Of a DNA stretch of 42,718 bases, positions 31,940-39,557 are shown piece after piece; within the stretch, counting starts at the first letter, position 1, and each line of letters starts with the position of its first letter. The translations under genes were made by a program, and so were the position numbers. Location of the stretch: the IMG/VR virus record IMGVR_UViG_3300022859_000007, positions 1 to 42,718 of that record, one strand, 5' to 3'. This DNA is from a virus. Below the pieces are notes generated by a model, which saw only the letters and a list, made by a program, of their open reading frames with translations, searched no databases and had not been told where the DNA came from.

Positions 31940-31956
31940 GAAAGTTTACTCCTTGT

Positions 31957-32598
31957 TCATGTGCCAAACATTGATTGTGCTCTGGATGTTTCGTTAGAAC
32001 CCGCAGGTGTCCCGCTTAAGGGAGTTCCCTCGCCTAGTTCTTTAGCTTGCCAGATCATAAATTTAACGATCAGCGGGGCATTACCCGCTCCCGTAAGGTC
32101 GAATTGCTCACGCAATTGTGTTTCGACCGCTTCGCCGCCGTGAAGGGAGGCAAATTCTGAAATGCGTTTTGAAACTGCACCGAGGTTGGCTTCCAGTTCC
32201 GGCCCGCCGTATTGAGAATCTTTCGTAAGCTCATCTTGCCAAGCATCGTTCATGGCAATGAAGTCTTGCTGCGCTTGTGTGACAAAGTCCTGCGCGAGGT
32301 TAAGCATGTTCTGTTGCATCACTTTCGGGTCGTCAGTGTTAACGGCCTCGAGAAGTTTCCCGGCAAAGGGGTTGTCCTTGTCGAAATCAACTGGCAGGTC
32401 GAAGTCATCGAAGGACAGGGCTTCAGCAGGGGTAGCTTCTTCCGCGTTAACTTTCCCCTCAGGAGTAGAAGGCTGGCTCGTCTCCGACGGGTTCAGGTTT
32501 AACTGAGTCACTTCTGACCCCGGCTGTGGGTTCTCGCCCGAAGTCGAACTCTGGAGCGGTGTCGATGTTGAGGTTGGGGTTTGGGTTGGATCGTTCAA
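31957..32598 (-). CDS. Scaffold-like protein with TTG start, 213 aa
   Basis: An acidic, Gln/Glu/Ala/Pro-rich helical protein directly before the major capsid gene fits a scaffolding role. The first 60 residues are low-complexity Thr/Ser/Pro, and the C-terminal half is helical (MLNLAQDFVTQAQQDFIAMND). The frame has no usable ATG before residue 90; the best start is a TTG at 32598 with AAGGA 8 nt upstream. This makes the first 140 nt overlap the Bbp19-like gene in another frame. No catalytic motif was seen. Confidence 0.8.
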   Translation of the reverse strand: MNDPTQTPTSTSTPLQSSTSGENPQPGSEVTQLNLNPSETSQPSTPEGKVNAEEATPAEALSFDDFDLPVDFDKDNPFAGKLLEAVNTDDPKVMQQNMLNLAQDFVTQAQQDFIAMNDAWQDELTKDSQYGGPELEANLGAVSKRISEFASLHGGEAVETQLREQFDLTGAGNAPLIVKFMIWQAKELGEGTPLSGTPAGSNETSRAQSMFGT

Positions 32599-32923
32599 GG
32601 GTCATTTCCTTCATCATTTCGGTAAAAAGTACCGGCGATACTTCTATCATTTCAGCCATTAGGCTTTGTCCAACTGCCTGTTGGCCACAGTTGAACGAGG
32701 TTAGATGGGTGTTCTCCCCCTGAAAGGGAGTCTGCCCGTAGGCGGCAGTCTTTTCGAGTAGGGACCATAGAAAGGTTCGGCCCGCCTCGGTTTTGTAAAG
32801 GTCTCCTATGGCTTGTTTTCGGAGACCTTCGCGGTATTTGTTTAGCCCGGTTTTCTTCTTTTGTGCTTTGCGCTCTTCGGCTACGTTGTCTGAGAATATA
32901 GTCATGTTAGTATTGTTCCGCAT
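32459..32923 (-). CDS. Bbp19-family protein, about 154 aa
   Basis: The block GRTFLWSLLEKTAAYGQTPFQG ... TSFNCGQQAVGQSLMAEMIEVSP ... MMKEM is typical of the Bbp19 family, small proteins encoded between portal and scaffold genes in BPP-1-like phages; their role is unknown. The start is uncertain: TTG 32932, ATG 32923 and ATG 32905 are all in frame and none has a strong ribosome site. The C-terminal 46 residues are low-complexity and share DNA with the scaffold N-terminus. Confidence 0.75.
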   Translation of the reverse strand: MRNNTNMTIFSDNVAEERKAQKKKTGLNKYREGLRKQAIGDLYKTEAGRTFLWSLLEKTAAYGQTPFQGENTHLTSFNCGQQAVGQSLMAEMIEVSPVLFTEMMKEMTLERSNPNPNLNIDTAPEFDFGREPTAGVRSDSVKPEPVGDEPAFYS

Positions 32924-32941
32924 TGTTGGCAAGAGGACTCT

Positions 32942-32976
32942 GGTATGGTTCTGGTCTTTATTTCCACAACCATACC
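32942..32976 (-). repeat. AGGTATGGTT-type inverted repeat downstream of portal
   Basis: GGTATGGTT (32942-32950) and AACCATACC (32968-32976) form perfect 9-nt arms around 17 nt, the same arms and loop length as 6342-6380. It fills the gap between the portal stop and the Bbp19-like start. No T-tract follows on either strand. A TTGCCA-17-TAACAT promoter-like pair lies just downstream on the minus strand (32932-32904). Confidence 0.7.
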
Positions 32977-32983
32977 TAACTTA

Positions 32984-34660
32984 TCAACCCCCCATAAGTG
33001 CATTGAGTGCATCACCGCCCCCACCCACGTCAGTCTCGCTAAGGGTCTTTGCTGCCTGAGCCATTCCCGGTGCCTGCTGCATTTGCTCTGAGGCTTGCTG
33101 CGCTTCTTGCCGTGCTTTGCGTATCTCGGCTACCTGCTCGGTCGTGCGGAGTTCGCTTTCCCGAATACCAATATCGCGAGCGTAGTTGATAAGCATACGA
33201 TCAATGTCGGTTATGTCCATCGCGTCAGGGTAGATACCCGCAAGATTTCCGGTAAGCCCGAGCATCCGTTCTGTAGGCGCTGTGCCAACAGCTTTCTGTG
33301 CCACGCTGAGGATGGAGACGTATTGTACGTCAATGGACATATCCTCGTAGCCTTCTGGAAGAGGTGGGATAAGCCCAGCCCGATCACAGATGGAGAAGAT
33401 GCGTTTCATAGCGGGGTCAAGGCCCTCGGTTTCAAAGCGTTCAAGCACGCCACCGAGTAGGATAAGTTTCTCACTTTCACGAGACCTGATCTCTTCCGCG
33501 CTACGAACGGTTGGGAGGTCGGAGATGCCTGTGAAGAGGTAGTTGTAGAAGGTGGTCTTGATCCGTTCCTCGATGCTTTGTTTGTCCTGAACGAGGGTTC
33601 CGAAATCCGGGTTAACCGTGTTAATCGGGCGTGCCCCGGAAGTGTTGTTGAGGTTAGCCACGAACGTCTGACCCCGAGGCATTAATGCGACCGGATTATT
33701 CTGGAGCGCTATATCAACCAACAACGGCGGCATGTGCATTTTTTCCAGCAGTTCCGCTTTGTTCCGGTGAAGGTGTTGGAGTTCGATGGAGTCACCAAGG
33801 GCGTCCATTGCAGGGGAGACACCGTATGCGTCAGTCCCGCTTACTTCCCACCTGGCAAAGATGCCGGGGAGTTCGTTGTATCCGCGAAGTTCGAGAACGG
33901 GTTGCTGTCCGCCCTCGACGGTCTGCCGCTTGCCTTCCCAGTACATTTCGTAGTATTTGAAACGATTGGAGACAAGTCTCTTCGAGTTCGGCGCGATGAA
34001 GTGATGGATTTCTATGTCGTCGTTGAGGGCTCCGCCACCTTTTTCAACGGCCTGTTTGACTCGATCCGACCAGTATTTTTTATCAGGCCATCGCTCGATG
34101 TACTGGTAGATTTTGTAGTTAAGTTTACGGGCGAAGATGTTGACGAGCCCTTTGGAATTTGTCCCAAGATAGTACTCGCCAAGGGGAGGATTGTAACACC
34201 GGATTACGTTGTCGAAGTCTTCGTAAATGAGGTTCGCGGCGGTCCCGAAAACCCCCATGTCGAGGTAGACCACTGCCATTGAATTGTAGAAGTTCGATGC
34301 GGCCATGACCTCGAGTAGGATTACCTCAGTCTGTTCAAGCCAGACAGCTAGGTCAGGGTGCTCGGAAGACTTCAAGCCGGGGACACGGAGTTTAAACCAC
34401 GGGCGAGAGGGAGAAGTGATCCCGTTAATCATCCCGGCTGTGAGGGTTCGGGCTGCAATTGTCCCAGTGTTGTTTATGATGTACTGGCGGCTGGCCCGGT
34501 TCTGGCTGTACGCGGTCGAGGACATAAGCCAACGATAGCGCTGAGGGAGGAAGTTATTGCTAAGGTCTTGCCAAGCACCATGCCATACCTGCCGATCTTT
34601 ATCAAGAGCCGCCACGTAGTTGCGATGGTTTTTGAACTCATCGGCAGATATGTAAGGCAT
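32984..34660 (-). CDS. Portal (head-tail connector) protein, 558 aa
   Basis: The N-terminal YVAALDKDRQVWHGAWQDLSNNFLPQR and the block TLTAGMINGITSPSRPWFKL are typical of T7/BPP-1-type head-tail connector proteins. It would form the dodecameric portal through which DNA is packaged and ejected. Length 558 aa is in the normal range (T7 gp8 is 536). The C-terminus is helical, Gln/Ala-rich, as in the portal barrel. The start overlaps the previous stop (TAATG) behind GGAGG. Confidence 0.92.
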   Translation of the reverse strand: MPYISADEFKNHRNYVAALDKDRQVWHGAWQDLSNNFLPQRYRWLMSSTAYSQNRASRQYIINNTGTIAARTLTAGMINGITSPSRPWFKLRVPGLKSSEHPDLAVWLEQTEVILLEVMAASNFYNSMAVVYLDMGVFGTAANLIYEDFDNVIRCYNPPLGEYYLGTNSKGLVNIFARKLNYKIYQYIERWPDKKYWSDRVKQAVEKGGGALNDDIEIHHFIAPNSKRLVSNRFKYYEMYWEGKRQTVEGGQQPVLELRGYNELPGIFARWEVSGTDAYGVSPAMDALGDSIELQHLHRNKAELLEKMHMPPLLVDIALQNNPVALMPRGQTFVANLNNTSGARPINTVNPDFGTLVQDKQSIEERIKTTFYNYLFTGISDLPTVRSAEEIRSRESEKLILLGGVLERFETEGLDPAMKRIFSICDRAGLIPPLPEGYEDMSIDVQYVSILSVAQKAVGTAPTERMLGLTGNLAGIYPDAMDITDIDRMLINYARDIGIRESELRTTEQVAEIRKARQEAQQASEQMQQAPGMAQAAKTLSETDVGGGGDALNALMGG

Positions 34661-34842
34661 TAGGAACCTCCGAGGAGACTTGACTTGCGCGTATTTGCGC
34701 GGGTTGAAATTTTACCAGCGCTTACTGCGGAGGACCGACCACGATTCCGGGAACGCTCACGGAGTGGTTTGGACTCGTCGTCCTCTTGCGGGTCAATCGG
34801 GGTTTTGGGTTTTTCAACCTTGGGTACTTTAGGTGTTTGCAT
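34660..34842 (-). CDS. Small basic protein between terminase and portal, 60 aa
   Basis: ATG 34842 lies 9 nt after AAAGGA and overlaps the terminase end by 14 nt; an earlier ATG at 34860 is less well placed. The chain is basic, rich in Lys, Arg, Pro and Ser (SRNRGRSSAVSAGKISTRANTRKSS), and probably disordered. Small genes at this point are common in related phages; function unknown. Confidence 0.65.
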   Translation of the reverse strand: MQTPKVPKVEKPKTPIDPQEDDESKPLRERSRNRGRSSAVSAGKISTRANTRKSSLLGGS

Positions 34843-36364
34843 TGCCGTAAATCCTTTCACGGGAATAAGGGTCGTAGAGGGGAGCGATGGTTACATCAGA
34901 CTTAGGAATATGCCCCTGTTTAGGAACGAAATGTGGGTAAGCAAAAGTGCAAGCGAGCGCGTCTGCGATGTTCGGGGAAGGCACACCTCGTGATCTCATA
35001 TCTTTCTTTGACTCGAGGAGGATTGCTTCACGTGAGTTAAGACCATACATCGGCCCCGCCAATTCGTCCACCAGTGAAACCACTTTACCCGTTGTGGTGG
35101 TCATAGTCAATGAGGGGATTGACCCCGTACCAAGCCAATCTCGGACTGCCCCCCAGATTTCAGCTCGTTTGTTTGCGTACTTGATCCCGGACTCAATCTC
35201 GTTAGTCGCGTCCGGTTTGGAGCTGAAGTCTACCTCAACCACGGGTATGCGGAGTTGACGAAGCCGGTCAACTACCCCGCCGCCTACCCCGCCGCTGTCT
35301 ACCATGACGATTGAGGCGTTGAGGGAGTTGAAGACATTAGCTACCTCAGCAGCGAGGAACATCAGGTCGGATTTGTAGATGAGTTTGGGTGGGTACTTGA
35401 GTCCATCCCTGCCTTGGCGCGGGTAGATAACGGAGGGGTCATCCCCGAACCTGCCAACATCGACACCGATGATGATTGGTGCTTCTGTTTGAGGCTCGAC
35501 TGGGCGTTCCACAGCGGCTTGTGCGAGATCTCGGGAGATGAAGGAGTCTGCATCGACCCGGGGGAACTCACCCTTAACACGTACCCGGAAGAAGTCAGAG
35601 TCTTCCCCGTAGTCTCGGCCCCACTCAGCAAGCTTTTCCTTATTCGTGAAGGTGACTGTGCGGGAGTCTACCGCCATAGTTTTCCAGCGATGAGCGAACA
35701 TGCCACCGGGATGACACTCGCGGAACCTGCCGGAGTTCTTTGTCGGGTTGCTGAAGCATACCCAGATGATTTCTGTGTCTTTATCGGTGAGGGCGCCCTC
35801 GGTAACTTCCCAGATCACGTCCTCGATTGCGGAAGCTTCGTCATAGACGACGAGGATACGCTTGCGTTGGTTGTGGAGACCAGCAAAAGCCTCGGTGTTC
35901 TTTTCCGACCACGGAGTCATGTCTATTCGCCAAGTTTTGTCACGCTCTTTGTCGGTGGAGAATAGGGCAGTTGCGGTAAGTTTGAAAAGGTCTCTGGCGA
36001 TGAAGCGGCGGAACCAAGTGGCAAGCTCGACCCATGTCTTTGTTTTCAGCTGAGTTTCTGTGTTGGCAGTTACGACCCCGCGAGTGTCGGGGAAGGTGGA
36101 GATGGCCCAGAGGATGATCCATGCAACGAGGGCGGACTTCCCGATCCCGTGGCCGGAGGTGACGGCAAGGAGGATAGCTTTATCTGGGGTCAAGAGACCT
36201 TGTTTGAGTTGGAGCAAGATTTGTGTCTGCCACTCTTCTGGCCCCTTGAACTCAGCTAACGGTCCACCTTCCTCGCCCCACGGAAAAGACCAATAGACAA
36301 AGCCGAGGGGGTCGTTCGCGTAAAGGCCGAGGTCGTCTATTATTTGGTCGAGGTCTTCTGCCAT
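34829..36364 (-). CDS. terL: Terminase large subunit, 511 aa
   Basis: The packaging motor and nuclease. Walker A SGHGIGKS is at 70-77, Walker B LVVYDEAS (Asp175, Glu176) follows, and the RNase-H-like nuclease has GVDVGRFGDDPS, MVDSGGVGGG and, near the C-terminus, PNIADALACTFAYP, carrying the acidic metal ligands. ATG 36364 begins at the conserved part; a start at 36466 would overlap the upstream gene by about 100 nt. It is separated from terS by the fibre and lysis genes, unlike T7, where the two are close together. Confidence 0.93.
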   Translation of the reverse strand: MAEDLDQIIDDLGLYANDPLGFVYWSFPWGEEGGPLAEFKGPEEWQTQILLQLKQGLLTPDKAILLAVTSGHGIGKSALVAWIILWAISTFPDTRGVVTANTETQLKTKTWVELATWFRRFIARDLFKLTATALFSTDKERDKTWRIDMTPWSEKNTEAFAGLHNQRKRILVVYDEASAIEDVIWEVTEGALTDKDTEIIWVCFSNPTKNSGRFRECHPGGMFAHRWKTMAVDSRTVTFTNKEKLAEWGRDYGEDSDFFRVRVKGEFPRVDADSFISRDLAQAAVERPVEPQTEAPIIIGVDVGRFGDDPSVIYPRQGRDGLKYPPKLIYKSDLMFLAAEVANVFNSLNASIVMVDSGGVGGGVVDRLRQLRIPVVEVDFSSKPDATNEIESGIKYANKRAEIWGAVRDWLGTGSIPSLTMTTTTGKVVSLVDELAGPMYGLNSREAILLESKKDMRSRGVPSPNIADALACTFAYPHFVPKQGHIPKSDVTIAPLYDPYSRERIYGNANT

Positions 36365-36368
36365 GGGG

Positions 36369-36689
36369 TTAAGTCTTTCTCCATAGGGTTTTGCCCGGTG
36401 ACGGAGCTGGGGACGTGTCGTGGAAGATATGAGAACGGAGGATGCAATCGTTCTTATCCACCTCAATAGCTACGCCAATTCCGTTAGGGTAGGAGAGGAT
36501 AACTATGTCGGGAAATTTTGGAGTCCTCACGTAACGCCAAGGGAGTATGTTGGCCTTGTTTGCAATTTCCGCGATAACCTCATCCGGGGTTTTGCAAAGG
36601 AAAGGTTTTGCGACGGGGAGCGGGGGTGATTGTGCGAAAGCGGGGAAAAGGAAAAGGATGCCGGAAAGGGCTAGGATGAAAGTTTTCAT
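36369..36689 (-). CDS. Exported protein with signal peptide, 106 aa
   Basis: Residues 1-19 (MKTFILALSGILFLFPAFA) form a clear Sec signal with an AFA-Q cleavage site; no lipobox Cys is present. The mature part is about 87 residues, Pro-rich at its start, with two Cys that could form a disulfide in the periplasm. It overlaps the neighbour by 4 nt (ATGA). A secreted outer spanin without lipid or a host-modifying periplasmic protein are options; neither is shown. Confidence 0.7.
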   Translation of the reverse strand: MKTFILALSGILFLFPAFAQSPPLPVAKPFLCKTPDEVIAEIANKANILPWRYVRTPKFPDIVILSYPNGIGVAIEVDKNDCILRSHIFHDTSPAPSPGKTLWRKT

Positions 36690-37159
36690 GAGCGGGGTAC
36701 CTCCGGGATGGTTAAGTGATCAAAACGGATTTTGGTAATCCAGAAAGGATGGCAGGTGTAGTTAAGTATAACAAGCCACTCAGTCGCGTCAGGGTAGGGA
36801 AAGAAATCTATTCGGACTAGTTCGCCAAGGTTTGGCCCTTTCGGAAAAGCGGTTGGCGGGGAACTGGCAGGCAGGTCTACCCTTTCATAGTTTACCCTTT
36901 TTTGCACATCGTCTTCAAGAGCGAAAATTAAGACAAAGTTTTCTTTGGCGGGGGTGCAGTCCTCCCTGTCTCGGACAAAGTGAAACCGGCCAAGCACGCC
37001 ATCATCCTCAACTATTCCCTGCGGGACAAACTCAAAGGTGGAGAGGACAGGGAAGAACTGGCGCTCGATAAAAGGGCCCATAAAGAATAAGGTAGTAAGA
37101 CCTAGCAAGCAAATACTTGCCCAAACTGCTCCGTAGTATGAAGATTTTAAGATCGTCAT
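36686..37159 (-). CDS. Membrane-anchored protein with periplasmic domain, 157 aa
   Basis: One hydrophobic segment (about 10-28, AVWASICLLGLTTLFFMGP) anchors the chain, leaving about 125 residues that probably face the periplasm, with Cys pairs. The start overlaps the previous stop (TAATG). It lies between a spanin-like gene and a secreted protein, so a role at lysis or at the envelope is possible. No family was recognised. Confidence 0.7.
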   Translation of the reverse strand: MTILKSSYYGAVWASICLLGLTTLFFMGPFIERQFFPVLSTFEFVPQGIVEDDGVLGRFHFVRDREDCTPAKENFVLIFALEDDVQKRVNYERVDLPASSPPTAFPKGPNLGELVRIDFFPYPDATEWLVILNYTCHPFWITKIRFDHLTIPEVPRS

Positions 37160-37443
37160 TAGTTTGCCTCAAGTTCCCTGATTAACCGGCCCACATTACT
37201 GTCTATGACGAGAACAGTTCTGTTTACTTCATTTATCGTATTGACGAGTCTTTCTATCTGTTGATCCTGCCGTTCATTCTGCGCGACATTTCGGGCAATC
37301 TCAGCCTGCTGGCGTAGGTTTTCCCCCTCGAGAGAAGAGATTATCCGGGCTGACTGCCAGCCTATCCCGGCAATTATTATAAAGGCGGAGACGAAAGCGG
37401 CCACTTTTCCAAATCCGAGTTGGTTTAAATCGTCAATAGACAT
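37159..37443 (-). CDS. Spanin-like membrane/coiled-coil protein, 94 aa
   Basis: ATG 37443 opens a chain with one N-terminal transmembrane helix (about 13-32, KVAAFVSAFIIIAGIGWQ) and a long charged coiled coil (SSLEGENLRQQAEIARNVAQNERQDQQIERLVNTI), the layout of inner-membrane spanins (Rz-type). It follows holin-like and endolysin genes. The start codon lies in the loop of a perfect 15-bp hairpin, which hides the weak GAAAG ribosome site. A TTG at 37509 would add 22 residues and is less likely. Confidence 0.65.
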   Translation of the reverse strand: MSIDDLNQLGFGKVAAFVSAFIIIAGIGWQSARIISSLEGENLRQQAEIARNVAQNERQDQQIERLVNTINEVNRTVLVIDSNVGRLIRELEAN

Positions 37444-37460
37444 ATAGTGGCCGCTTTCGT
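37391..37460 (-). promoter_or_regulatory. 15-bp hairpin enclosing a start codon
   Basis: ACGAAAGCGGCCACT (37391-37405) and AGTGGCCGCTTTCGT (37446-37460) are perfect inverted copies with 40 nt between. On the minus-strand mRNA the first arm covers the ribosome site and the loop begins two bases before the ATG at 37443; the second arm lies in codons 13-17. It would strongly reduce translation unless opened. Confidence 0.7.
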
Positions 37461-37480
37461 GTTTTTGCAGAAAGGAGTTC

Positions 37481-37702
37481 TTACGTTTTCCATCCCCGAC
37501 TGCGGGCAAAGGCGTACCAGACCTCGACCAGTATCCATGCGATAATGCCTGCGGCGACCTGCGCTGTGTTGGTGCCGGGGGTGGAGGTCAGGCCGGTAGC
37601 GGTTTCGATAACCTGTTGAGGGGTGATACCTGTGCCGATGGCGACTCCGGAACCGACCCGGACTATATTACGGACGAGGGGGAGAAGTGCAAGTAAGTTC
37701 AT
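37481..37702 (-). CDS. Holin-like membrane protein, 73 aa
   Basis: ATG 37702 lies behind AGGATTAAATAAC at the end of the endolysin gene; the same frame extends upstream through the Pro-rich endolysin tail, but without a good start. One amphipathic N-terminal segment (MNLLALLPLVRNIVRVGSGVAI) and one strong transmembrane helix (AAGIIAWILVEVWYAFA) with a short basic tail fit a small holin. The call rests on size, topology and position next to the endolysin. Confidence 0.6.
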   Translation of the reverse strand: MNLLALLPLVRNIVRVGSGVAIGTGITPQQVIETATGLTSTPGTNTAQVAAGIIAWILVEVWYAFARSRGWKT

Positions 37703-37703
37703 G

Positions 37704-38354
37704 TTATTTAATCCTGAAGAGTTGTTTAAGGAAAGTGACGAACCAATTGGAGGGGGTTGGAACGGGTGAGGGCGGGGGAAGTGATGGAGCGGGAGGAGCG
37801 ACAGAGGTAACGCCGTAGCCGGAAGTTTTAAGGGCGGTGTCGTACTCACGGGCAATCGCCGCAATCTCTTTCTGTTTGTCGATGCCGTTGATGATACGAC
37901 GAGCGTTGACGAAGCCGGACCGCTGGCGGGTTATGTAGTCGGATAGTTTCTTGCCTGTGAACCAGCCTTCCAACATGCCAATGACAAGGATTTTTACCGC
38001 GTGTTCAGGCTTCAAAACATCTTCCGGCCGGGCAGTGAAATCAACACCGATCTTGTCGGCCGCACGCTTGTAATTTGACCGGCCTGTGATTTGGACATAG
38101 CCCCGGCCGTGATATTTAATGCCATCACCGGGCGACAGGTTCCCTAACTCGCGGGCCTTGCTCGGCCGGTCGCCCTTGATGTCGTACATCTTCTTGAAAT
38201 ACGCATTGCCGCCGAATTCATTAATCGGCCGCATCGTATAACCAGTCTCAAGATTGGTTGTCGCCAGCACATACGCACATTGATTGCGCAATACGCCACG
38301 TGCCTTGCACTCGTCTACAATTAGGGCTGTGTCGCCCTTGATCATGTCGATCAT
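37704..38354 (-). CDS. GH19-type endolysin, 216 aa
   Basis: The domain contains LATTNLETGYTMRPINEFGG (Glu36 and Glu46 as the likely catalytic pair) and GIKYHGRGYVQITGRSNY, hallmarks of glycoside hydrolase family 19 phage endolysins, which cut the peptidoglycan glycan chain. After residue 180 a Pro-rich linker (APPAPSLPPPSPVPTPS) leads to a hydrophobic/basic tail (NWFVTFLKQLFRIK) that could bind membranes. No signal peptide is present, so a holin is needed. Start 38354 overlaps the previous stop by 4 nt. Confidence 0.9.
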   Translation of the reverse strand: MIDMIKGDTALIVDECKARGVLRNQCAYVLATTNLETGYTMRPINEFGGNAYFKKMYDIKGDRPSKARELGNLSPGDGIKYHGRGYVQITGRSNYKRAADKIGVDFTARPEDVLKPEHAVKILVIGMLEGWFTGKKLSDYITRQRSGFVNARRIINGIDKQKEIAAIAREYDTALKTSGYGVTSVAPPAPSLPPPSPVPTPSNWFVTFLKQLFRIK

Positions 38355-38593
38355 AATTTCTTCTTTCGTTTGTAAAACATCCAGCCAAATGCAGAAACTG
38401 CGCTGAAAAACGCACCGGCAATAACTGGATTTGCTGCGGTGTTGAGGCAATAGAAAAAGGCGCTGTCTGCGACGGCTTTAGGAATGCCAGATGCCGCATA
38501 AGCCAGATCATGCCAGTTGCAGCACTCAGTCACCGGATCGCGCCATGGCAACCGGTTGATCAGCCATTGGATGAATGAGCAGCCATTGGCCAT
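38351..38593 (-). CDS. Small PLA2-like motif protein with membrane helix, 80 aa
   Basis: CCNWHDLAY (Cys24, Cys25, His28, Asp29) matches the C-C-x2-H-D active-site signature of phospholipase A2-like proteins, preceded by NGCS and followed by a conserved-looking AD and Cys49. Residues about 55-72 form a transmembrane helix ending in KRKKK. Similar small proteins are common next to phage lysis genes; enzyme activity is not established. The start is set by a TGATG overlap at 38591-38595; an in-frame ATG at 38659 is possible. Confidence 0.65.
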   Translation of the reverse strand: MANGCSFIQWLINRLPWRDPVTECCNWHDLAYAASGIPKAVADSAFFYCLNTAANPVIAGAFFSAVSAFGWMFYKRKKKL

Positions 38594-39072
38594 CAGGATC
38601 GTATCTGCGCTTCTTTTATCCCAACAGTCGAACCACCGTTCATAGCGGTGAAGCTCCATCGGTAGTACCGATACTCAGCACGTTCCGACAAAGAAAAATC
38701 CTGCTCCGCGCTAGACGTACCTATTCCTGATTGCGTATCGAGTGTGGTCCAAGCACTGTCATTGTCTGATCCCTCGAAAGTCCACGCAGCAGGATCGCGG
38801 GTAAGTCCCTCACCCTGCAGCATGTAGCTGTAAGCCACTTGTGAGCTGCCGAAATCCACTTTCAGCCAAGTAGAGACCGCGTGCCGCCATCGGCTGGGTG
38901 AGCTTGTACCCTTGTCGAAAGCCTTCCACGCACGTACGCTTGCTGTGCTCTCTCCAAGAGCACTGACAGTTATCGCCCCAAGAGTATAACCGGACATGGT
39001 TCCAATTAAATCAGCGCCATCTCCTGCCGGGCCTCCCGCACTTCCCACAAGCAGCATATTCTGTGCAAACAT
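38593..39072 (-). CDS. Discoidin-like (F5/8C) receptor-binding candidate, 159 aa
   Basis: The segments TWLKVDFGSSQVAYSYMLQG, TRDPAAWTFEGSDNDSAWTTLD and YRYYRWSFTAMNGG follow the order seen in galactose-binding-like F5/8 type C domains, which bind surface sugars. It lies after the collagen-like fibre, as a fibre tip or receptor-binding subunit would. The N-terminal 50 residues include a Gly-rich stretch. The start overlaps the preceding stop (TAATG). Confidence 0.7.
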   Translation of the reverse strand: MFAQNMLLVGSAGGPAGDGADLIGTMSGYTLGAITVSALGESTASVRAWKAFDKGTSSPSRWRHAVSTWLKVDFGSSQVAYSYMLQGEGLTRDPAAWTFEGSDNDSAWTTLDTQSGIGTSSAEQDFSLSERAEYRYYRWSFTAMNGGSTVGIKEAQIRS

Positions 39073-39557
39073 TAGAGCGACCCCGCTGTAGACCAAGCTG
39101 CATTAATCCCATCATCGTCAATGGGTACATCAGGGTTTGCGGCGATGCTCGCGAATAACGGACTTGATCGGCGGAAGTATCCGTCAACACCGTTCTTGCG
39201 TAGCGATTTTGTGAGTGACTTCTCGATCCCATCCGGCATGGAGTTGATCACGTTGTCGATTGCAGCATCAAGACCAAGGTAATCCACCATTGCATCAAAC
39301 TGATACTTTTGAAGTGGTGGATATTCATCATCTAAAAGCTCGTCAGCTGTGGGAACATACGGCTCAGGAACCGGCTCGACGTGTTCGTAAGATTCAATCC
39401 CAATTGATGTTAGCTGTGCTTTTGTGGCGCTTTCCAAAAACCCTTTCGGAAACGAAATAGTGTCATTTACCGCCGCACCATCAAACTTGACCACATCACG
39501 CTTGAACGCGCCTGATATGTCCTCTTTGGTTGTTTTATCACGATATCTTTTGGCCAT
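39072..39557 (-). CDS. Fibre-associated hypothetical protein, 161 aa
   Basis: This gene is coupled to the tail-fibre gene by a 1-nt overlap (TAATG). The N-terminus is basic and the middle has a Pro/Glu-rich linker (EPVPEPYVPTADELLDDEYPPL), followed by a helical domain with MVDYLGLDAAIDNVINSMPDG. No family was recognised. By position it may be a fibre chaperone or adaptor. Confidence 0.65.
   Translation of the reverse strand: MAKRYRDKTTKEDISGAFKRDVVKFDGAAVNDTISFPKGFLESATKAQLTSIGIESYEHVEPVPEPYVPTADELLDDEYPPLQKYQFDAMVDYLGLDAAIDNVINSMPDGIEKSLTKSLRKNGVDGYFRRSSPLFASIAANPDVPIDDDGINAAWSTAGSL

Noticed and set aside
36364-36466. Longer terminase start at 36466
   Set aside because: The extra 34 residues do not resemble terminases and would overlap the upstream gene by about 100 nt.
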